Source: Mycobacterium sp. PSTR-4-N (GTDB lineage: Bacteria > Actinomycetota > Actinomycetes > Mycobacteriales > Mycobacteriaceae). From it: a stretch of 64,000 nucleotides of DNA. Shown here piece by piece: positions 58,553 to 64,000 of this stretch. The number at the start of each line of letters is the position of its first letter. Position 1 is the stretch's first letter. The notes under the pieces are model-generated. The model was given only the letters and a program-made list of their open reading frames with translations. It did not search any database and was not told the origin of the DNA. The position numbers were made by a program, and so were the translations under genes. The DNA lies in the NCBI RefSeq assembly GCF_022348085.1, contig NZ_JAKRFN010000025.1, positions 1 through 64,000 of the forward strand, given 5' to 3'.

Positions 58553-59843
58553 TCCGGTGGCCCCGAACGATTCGACGCGCCAGGGGCTGAGCAGGCGCAA
58601 GCTGTTCGGCGCGGCCGGGGTCGGCGCCGCGGTGGTCGGTGCGGCCGGCGCGGGTGCGCTGGCCGGCCGGGCCTCGGCGGCCCAGCCCGCTGGTCACCTG
58701 GACACCGCAGTGCCCTTCCGCGGTGAGCACCAGGCGGGGATCATCACCGAGGCGCAGGACCGCATGCACTTCGCGACGTTCGACGTGACGACGAACAGCC
58801 GCGACGACGTCATCAAGATGCTGGCCGACTGGACCGAGATGGCCGAGCGGATGACGCAGGGCGAGGAGGCGTTCAAAAACGGTGCCACGGGCCAGAATCC
58901 GTACTCCCCACCGACCGACACCGGTGAAGCGCTCGGCCTGCCCCCGTCACAGCTCACGCTGACGATCGGGTTCGGACCGTCGTTCTTCGTCAAAGACGGT
59001 GTCGACCGGTTCCGCATCGCGGACAAGAAGCCGGCGCAGCTGGTGGACCTGCCGAAGTTCCCGAACGAGAAGATCGATCCGGCGCGCAGCGGCGGCGACA
59101 TCGTCGTGCAGGCCTGTGCGAACGACCCGCAGGTCGCCGTCCACGCGATCCGCAACCTGGCCCGCATCGGCTTCGGCACCGTCGCGGTGCGCTATTCGCA
59201 GCTCGGGTTCGGCCGGACCTCGTCGACCACCCGCGATCAGTCCACCCCGCGAAACCTGTTCGGTTTCAAGGACGGAACAGCCAACTTGCGCTCCGACGAG
59301 ACCGACAAGCTGAACCAGTTCGTCTGGGTCGGCGACGGGGACGGGCCCTCGTGGTTGACCGGCGGCAGCTACCTGGTGGCGCGGCGGATCCGGATGCGGA
59401 TCGAGCAATGGGACCGCACCACGCTGCTCGAGCAGGAGCGCGTCATCGGCAGGCAGAAGGGCAGCGGCGCCCCGATGGGGCTCAACGACGAGTTCGACGA
59501 GCTGAACTTCTCGCTGACGGACAAGAAGGACAAGCCGCTGATCGACGAGCAGGCGCACGTGCGTCTCGCGTCGAAGGAGAACCTCGGCGGCATCGAGATC
59601 CTGCGCCGCGGCTACAACTTCACCGACGGCTCCGACGGGTTCGGCCACCTCGACGCGGGGCTGTTCTTCATTGCGTTCGTGCGCGACCCGGTCAAGCAGT
59701 TCGTGCCGATGCAGAACGCGATCTCGCGCAACGACGCGATGAACGAATACGTCACGCCGACCAGCTCCGCGGTGTTCGCATGCCCGCCGGGAATCCGCGA
59801 GGGCGACACCTCGACGTTCTGGGGCTCGACGCTGTTCGAGTAG
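58533..59843 (+). CDS. efeB: Deferrochelatase/Dyp-type peroxidase EfeB
   Basis: GTG 58533 overlaps efeO by 20 bases; the product has 436 residues. A Tat signal (LSRRKLFGAAGVGAAVVGAA) directs export of the folded haem enzyme. The Dyp catalytic Asp is in NLFGFKDGTANLR (GxxDG motif); the haem region includes HVRLASKENLGGIEILRRGY and HLDAGLFFIAFVRDP. The enzyme oxidises ferrous iron or frees iron from haem, supplying EfeO and EfeU. It completes efeUOB, expected to be repressed by IdeR when iron is ample. Confidence 0.94.
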   Translation: MSSHPNDPVAPNDSTRQGLSRRKLFGAAGVGAAVVGAAGAGALAGRASAAQPAGHLDTAVPFRGEHQAGIITEAQDRMHFATFDVTTNSRDDVIKMLADWTEMAERMTQGEEAFKNGATGQNPYSPPTDTGEALGLPPSQLTLTIGFGPSFFVKDGVDRFRIADKKPAQLVDLPKFPNEKIDPARSGGDIVVQACANDPQVAVHAIRNLARIGFGTVAVRYSQLGFGRTSSTTRDQSTPRNLFGFKDGTANLRSDETDKLNQFVWVGDGDGPSWLTGGSYLVARRIRMRIEQWDRTTLLEQERVIGRQKGSGAPMGLNDEFDELNFSLTDKKDKPLIDEQAHVRLASKENLGGIEILRRGYNFTDGSDGFGHLDAGLFFIAFVRDPVKQFVPMQNAISRNDAMNEYVTPTSSAVFACPPGIREGDTSTFWGSTLFE

Positions 59844-59973
59844 CGCTGATCGCGCACCCCACCTTTTCGCCCAAACCGACACACGGGCGAACAATCGCGA
59901 GACCACGCCGCCATTTCGTCGATCTCGGCACGAGGTTGCCCGTTGCACGGCCGTGTTGTCGCCGCTACTCTGT

Positions 59974-59991
59974 CTGTAACGATCCTTACAG
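59974..59991. promoter_or_regulatory. Palindromic operator before a TetR gene
   Basis: CTGTAA-CGATCC-TTACAG is a perfect 6-6-6 palindrome ending 12 bases before the GTG start of the TetR gene, overlapping the ribosome-binding region GAGGAG. This position suits autorepression. Confidence 0.6.
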
Positions 59992-60003
59992 AGGAGTGGC
60001 GAC

Positions 60004-60633
60004 GTGGCACCGACCAAGAGCAAACGTCAGCAGCAGGGAGACAACTCCCGAGAACAGATCCTCGACGCCACTGAACGGTTGATGTCCACGCAGGGCTACG
60101 CGGCGACGTCGATCAGCCACATCCGCAAAGAATGCGGACTCCCCGCCAGTTCCATCTACTGGCACTTCGGCTCCAAAGAGGGCGTGCTGGCCGCCGTCAT
60201 GGAACGCGGCGCCGATCGCTTCTTCGCGCAGCTGCCGCGGCGTGAACCGGGTTTGACGGACGATCCCGACATCGAGACGCGGCGCGCCGAGGCGGCGAAA
60301 CTCCTTGCGCAGCATCCGGATTTCCTGCGGCTGACCTACATGCTGTCACTCGAGCGACACACCGACCCCGCGGTCGGCGCAGCCATCCGCAGGGTGCGCG
60401 ACACCGCCATCGCCGGCTTCCGCGAGGCGATCGCGCCGATGATCCCGGCCGGCGTCGCGCCTGAGCGCGCCGAGCGCGTCGTCGACGAACTCGCCGCGTT
60501 CGCCACCGCGGTATCCGACGGGGTGTTCTTCGCCGACCACCTCGAACACGAGACGACGGACGTCGACCGGATGTACGTCCGCATGATCCAGGCCGTGCAG
60601 GCCCTCATTCCCATTCTCTTGGAGGAGACATGA
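60004..60633 (+). CDS. TetR-family transcriptional regulator
   Basis: GTG 60004 follows GAGGAG; the product has 209 residues. The TetR HTH lies at about 15-60 (SREQILDATERLMSTQGYAA, then ASSIYWHFGSKEGVLAAVME), and the C-terminal half is a helical ligand domain (FREAIAPMIPAGVAPERAER). It overlaps the downstream SDR gene by ATGA, so regulator and enzyme are produced together and are probably controlled through the palindrome at 59974. M. tuberculosis also has a TetR gene (Rv1019) next to mfd, but here mazG and mfd run on the other strand. Confidence 0.9.
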   Translation: MAPTKSKRQQQGDNSREQILDATERLMSTQGYAATSISHIRKECGLPASSIYWHFGSKEGVLAAVMERGADRFFAQLPRREPGLTDDPDIETRRAEAAKLLAQHPDFLRLTYMLSLERHTDPAVGAAIRRVRDTAIAGFREAIAPMIPAGVAPERAERVVDELAAFATAVSDGVFFADHLEHETTDVDRMYVRMIQAVQALIPILLEET

Positions 60634-61538
60634 CATCACGATCCGTCGTCATCACCGGCGCCAGCGCGGGGCTCGGCCTCGAATGTGCCCGCGCCGTCCT
60701 CGCCGAGGACCCGACCTGGCATGTGGTACTCGCGGTGCGCGACCCCGCACGCGGAGCGGCCGCTGTCGACGAGCTCGGCGCGCCCGATCGTTGCACCGTG
60801 CTGCCCTGCGACCTCGCGTCGCTGCGATCGGTCGACGGGTTCGTCGATGCGTTCACCCACGCCGACGTGCCCCCGCTTCATGCCATCGTCTGCAACGCCG
60901 GCCTGCAGGTGGTCGACGTCAGTCAGACCACAGCCGACGGAGTGGAGATGACATTCGGGGTCAACCATCTCGGCCACTTCGCGCTCGTCACAGGCCTTCT
61001 CGACCAGCTCGTCGCGCCCGCGCGCATCGTGGTCGTCAGTAGCGGGACTCACGATCCGACGAAGTTCACCGGCGGCATGCCCCATCCGCTCTACACCAGC
61101 GCCGCGGAGCTGGCACGGCCGGGGAGCCCCGGCGACAAGGACGGGCGTCGCCGGTACACCACGTCGAAACTGTGCAACATGCTGTTCGCCTACGAACTCG
61201 ATCGCAGGCTCGGCGAAGGCGCGCGCGGGGTCACCGTGACGGCGTTCGACCCCGGCTTGATGCCGGGATCGGGATTGGCGCGGGAGTACTCGCCTGCACA
61301 GAAGTTGTTGTGGCGCTATATCTTTCCAGTTCTTCGCGTCCTACCCAACGTCAACAGCACCACGACGTCGGGCAGGCGACTGGCGGCCCTGGTGCACGAT
61401 GCGCGCTACGACGGCATCACCGGAACCTATTACGAGGGCGCGCGTCCGATCCGGTCGTCGGCGGACTCCTACGACACGGCCAAGGCGCTGGACCTGTGGG
61501 CGACGAGCGAACACCTGGTGGCCACTGCGAGAGCGTGA
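60630..61538 (+). CDS. SDR-family oxidoreductase, protochlorophyllide-reductase-like
   Basis: This 302-residue SDR has VVITGASAGLGLECARAVLA, NAGLQV, EMTFGVNHLGHFALV and RYTTSKLCNMLFAYELDRRL with the Tyr-x3-Lys pair, as in the retinol dehydrogenase/protochlorophyllide reductase-like group (longer than classical SDRs). GGAGG lies before the ATG, which overlaps the TetR stop. It probably reduces a lipophilic aldehyde or ketone whose presence is sensed by the TetR protein. The stop lies 24 bases from the convergent mazG end. Confidence 0.87.
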   Translation: MTSRSVVITGASAGLGLECARAVLAEDPTWHVVLAVRDPARGAAAVDELGAPDRCTVLPCDLASLRSVDGFVDAFTHADVPPLHAIVCNAGLQVVDVSQTTADGVEMTFGVNHLGHFALVTGLLDQLVAPARIVVVSSGTHDPTKFTGGMPHPLYTSAAELARPGSPGDKDGRRRYTTSKLCNMLFAYELDRRLGEGARGVTVTAFDPGLMPGSGLAREYSPAQKLLWRYIFPVLRVLPNVNSTTTSGRRLAALVHDARYDGITGTYYEGARPIRSSADSYDTAKALDLWATSEHLVATARA

Positions 61539-61562
61539 TCGAACTCGACGATATGGCGAGAT

Positions 61563-62558
61563 CTACTCGACTTCTTGCGCCCGTTCGTCGGTTTGGGCGT
61601 CCTCGGGCTCGGGCTCGTCGAACACCTCATGCGGCCAATGGGCACGCCACTCGTCGGCACTGATCACCCCGCGCGGGCTGTCGTCGAGCTCCTCAGCCAC
61701 GTCGTCTCCGCGCCGGGCGGCCACGGCTGCCCGCTCAGCGACTCGCACATCCTCCATGAACTCCAGAACCGCTGTGCGCAAGGCGTTCTCGGCGTCGAAC
61801 TCGGGGCTCACGGTGATCCAGGTGAGCGCGTCGGGCACCAGCTCTGCGGGGAAGCCGGCCGCTTCGGCGCGGGCGAGCACCTTCTGCGCGAGCGCCAATG
61901 CAGGCTGTGCGGTCGGAATGTCGTCCATGATGGACTCGCGCGTGGATTTCTCCAGCGCCTTGCGCGCCTCCCACTGCGCCAGCTGATCCTCCAGCGAGAT
62001 CGATTCGCCGGCCAGCACCGCGGGCACCCGGTTGCCGAGCTTGCGCACCAGCGCATCAGCGACGTCGTCGATGCCGAACGCATCGGTCGGGGCATCCTCG
62101 GCGATGCGCGCGTGGAAAAGGACCTGCAGCAACACATCTCCGAGCTCGTCACGCAGCTCGGTCAGGTCACCGCCGTGCACCGCGTCGAACAGCTCGTAGG
62201 TCTCTTCGAGAAGATAACGCCGCAGCGAGTCATGCGTCTGCTCGCTTTCCCACGGCCCGGCGGTGCGCAGCTTGTCCATCATCGCGACCGCGTCGACCAG
62301 GTGCTCACCGGGCTGCGGGTCCGGCGCGGCGATCACCCGCTCCCCGGCGGCGATCCGCGCGGCGACCGACGGGTGCTCGGGGTCCGACGACAGCAGCGTC
62401 GGCGCCGGCTCCCCGCTGTAGGCGGGCCGCGCCGAGGGCAGCGACCACGGCACCTTGACCGGCATCTCCTCGGTGTACTGGACGTCGCCCGCCAGGAGGT
62501 CGATGGCCTCGATCGGCACCAGCGACGGGCGGCGCGGATCCACCAGGACGACCGTCAT
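61563..62558 (-). CDS. mazG: Nucleoside triphosphate pyrophosphohydrolase MazG
   Basis: The protein has 331 residues. An N-terminal region of about 90 residues precedes the MazG core. The core has LRRYLLEETYELFDAVHGGD and ELRDELGDVLLQVLFHARIA, the paired ExxE/ExxD Mg-binding helices. The mycobacterial-length C-terminal part follows (AAGFPAELVPDALTWITVSP). It hydrolyses non-canonical or oxidised NTPs to NMP and pyrophosphate, protecting DNA. ATG 62558 overlaps the mfd stop by ATGA, so the two are coupled as Rv1020-Rv1021 are in M. tuberculosis. Confidence 0.95.
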   Translation of the reverse strand: MTVVLVDPRRPSLVPIEAIDLLAGDVQYTEEMPVKVPWSLPSARPAYSGEPAPTLLSSDPEHPSVAARIAAGERVIAAPDPQPGEHLVDAVAMMDKLRTAGPWESEQTHDSLRRYLLEETYELFDAVHGGDLTELRDELGDVLLQVLFHARIAEDAPTDAFGIDDVADALVRKLGNRVPAVLAGESISLEDQLAQWEARKALEKSTRESIMDDIPTAQPALALAQKVLARAEAAGFPAELVPDALTWITVSPEFDAENALRTAVLEFMEDVRVAERAAVAARRGDDVAEELDDSPRGVISADEWRAHWPHEVFDEPEPEDAQTDERAQEVE

Positions 62559-64000
62559 GCGCCACCTCCGAACTTCGCGATGTCGACCGGGGCCTGCCCA
62601 TCCCCCGCGATCGCCACGAGCAACCCTGCCACGAACGCGATCAGCTCGAGATCCCGGATGCGCGGCGCCCCCACCCCACTGCCGGCCCGCGGAATAGGCA
62701 CCTGCACCGTCGACGTGGTGGCCCGGTAATTGGCGCCGGAATAGAGCCGCTTGAGCCGCAACTGCGCCGAATCCGGCAGCGTCAGCGGCGCGATACGCAC
62801 CGTCGACCCCGACGGCGCCCCGACCTCGGTCACCCCGAAGGCCCGCGCCAGCAGCCGCAGCCGGGCCACCGCGACCAGCAGATGAGCCGGCTCGGGCAGC
62901 GGGCCGTACCGGTCGACGAGTTCCTCGATCACCGAGTCGACCGCCCCATCGTCGGCGGCAGCGGCCAGCCGGCGATACGCCTCGAGCCGCAGCCGGTCAC
63001 TGCCGATGTAGTCCGGCGGCAGGTGCGCGTCGACAGGCAGGTCGATCCGAACTTCCTTCGGCTCTTCCGGTGCGAGAACGGTTTTCCCGTCCGCCGCCGC
63101 GCGATAGGCCTCGACGGCCTCGCCCACGAGCCGCACGTACAGGTCGAACCCCACGCCCGCGACATGGCCGGACTGCTCGGCACCCAGCACGTTGCCCGCG
63201 CCGCGAATCTCGAGATCCTTCATCGCGACCGCCATGCCCGCACCGAGATCGTTGTTCTGCGCGATCGTCGCGAGCCGGTCGTAGGCCGTCTCGGTCAGCG
63301 GAACCTCCGGCGGATAGAGGAAGTACGCGTAGCCACGCTCGCGGGAACGCCCGACACGGCCGCGCAACTGGTGCAGCTGCGACAGGCCGAACGTGTCCGC
63401 CCGCTCGACGATCAACGTGTTGGCATTCGAGATGTCCAGGCCCGTCTCGACGATCGTCGTGCACACCAGGATGTCGAACTCGCGGTTCCAGAACCCCTCG
63501 ACCGTCTTCTCGAGCTGCTCCTCGGGCATCTGCCCGTGGGCGACCACCACCCGCGCCTCGGGCACCATCTGCCGCACCCGCGCGGCGGCCTGATCGATCG
63601 AGCGCACCCGGTTGTGGATGTAGAACGCCTGCCCGTCACGCAACATCTCGCGGCGCAGCGCCGCGGCGACCTGCTTGTCGTCGTGCGGGCCGACATAGGT
63701 CAGCACCGGGTAGCGTTCCTCAGGCGGGGTCAGGATCGTCGACATCTCGCGGATGCCGGCCAGGCTCATCTCCAACGTGCGCGGAATCGGCGTCGCGCTC
63801 ATGGTCAGCACGTCGACGTGGGTGCGCATCGACTTGATGTGCTCCTTGTGCTCGACACCGAAGCGCTGCTCCTCGTCGACGATGACGAGGCCGAGGTCCT
63901 TCCACGTCACGCCGGTCTGCAGCAGTCGGTGGGTGCCGATCACGATGTCGACCGAGCCGTCCTTCATCCCCTCCATCACGGCCTTGGATTCCGAGCCGGA
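62555..64000 (-). CDS. mfd: Transcription-repair coupling factor Mfd, C-terminal part (runs off the window)
   Basis: Only the last 480 or so residues are present; the N-terminus lies beyond 64000. The translocase domain shows TGVTWKDLGLVIVDEEQRFG (DEEQ motif), TMSATPIPRTLEMSLAGIRE and GRVGRSRERGYAYFLYPP (motif VI with the TRG region). The C-terminal TRCF domain, which binds UvrA in other Mfd proteins, follows (IDLPVDAHLPPDYIGSDRLR, then LEAYRRLAAAADD). Mfd removes stalled RNA polymerase and recruits excision repair. It is co-transcribed with mazG through an ATGA overlap. Confidence 0.97.
   Translation of the reverse strand, partial: SGSESKAVMEGMKDGSVDIVIGTHRLLQTGVTWKDLGLVIVDEEQRFGVEHKEHIKSMRTHVDVLTMSATPIPRTLEMSLAGIREMSTILTPPEERYPVLTYVGPHDDKQVAAALRREMLRDGQAFYIHNRVRSIDQAAARVRQMVPEARVVVAHGQMPEEQLEKTVEGFWNREFDILVCTTIVETGLDISNANTLIVERADTFGLSQLHQLRGRVGRSRERGYAYFLYPPEVPLTETAYDRLATIAQNNDLGAGMAVAMKDLEIRGAGNVLGAEQSGHVAGVGFDLYVRLVGEAVEAYRAAADGKTVLAPEEPKEVRIDLPVDAHLPPDYIGSDRLRLEAYRRLAAAADDGAVDSVIEELVDRYGPLPEPAHLLVAVARLRLLARAFGVTEVGAPSGSTVRIAPLTLPDSAQLRLKRLYSGANYRATTSTVQVPIPRAGSGVGAPRIRDLELIAFVAGLLVAIAGDGQAPVDIAKFGGGA

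Overview
The window reads as high-GC actinobacterial DNA, most likely a fast-growing Mycobacterium/Mycolicibacterium. The right end carries the conserved mycobacterial order mfd - mazG - lpqU-like transglycosylase - eno - ftsB/divIC-like - DUF501 - ppx2. GTG/TTG starts, ATGA/GTGA overlaps, an IdeR-like iron box and SigF-type promoters (GTTT-N15-GGGTAT) fit the same group.

Region 1 (1-15,600) is an accessory island, visibly less GC-rich than the rest and dense in defence genes. It holds a lipoprotein of unknown role; a DUF262/DUF1524 (GmrSD-type) nuclease fused to an alkyltransferase-like domain whose active-site Cys is replaced; a divergent 1,629-residue single-chain Type ISP restriction-modification enzyme; an unfamiliar two-gene operon (alpha/beta-hydrolase with an unassigned C-terminal domain, overlapping an 808-residue helical-repeat protein); and a convergent pair made of an XRE-ImmA/IrrE protein and an unknown protein. 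The island stops at a broken tRNA-Leu(UAA) gene flanked by degenerate direct repeats that look like integrase arm sites. No integrase lies in the window.

Region 2 (15,650-29,000) is ordinary chromosome: a TetR/MFS efflux pair with a palindromic operator, a frameshifted small gene, a polar amino-acid ABC transporter, stress-type genes, alpha/beta-hydrolases, a LysR regulator with a divergent hydrolase, topoisomerase IB and a zinc alcohol dehydrogenase.

Region 3 (29,000-46,600) is a catabolic cluster: a thioesterase, three SDRs, a 4-hydroxyacetophenone-type Baeyer-Villiger monooxygenase, a quinone reductase, an imine-reductase-like enzyme, an acyl-CoA synthetase, two amine-oxidase flavoproteins, an amidohydrolase, an APC permease and two NTF2-like proteins. 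Two LuxR-type regulators sit in the middle, one a receiver protein lacking the phospho-acceptor Asp, the other a large ATPase. A repeated element close to TCCCCCAGTCGGG lies 50-120 bases before the start of each cluster operon in the same orientation, so these operons probably form one regulon.

Region 4 (46,600-64,000) has small stress-associated membrane proteins, a PrpE-type acyl-CoA ligase, the conserved ppx2-eno-lpqU block, an efeUOB iron-uptake operon behind an IdeR-like box, a TetR/SDR pair, mazG and the C-terminal part of mfd, which runs off the window end. At least five well-formed SigF-like promoters are scattered through regions 2-4.
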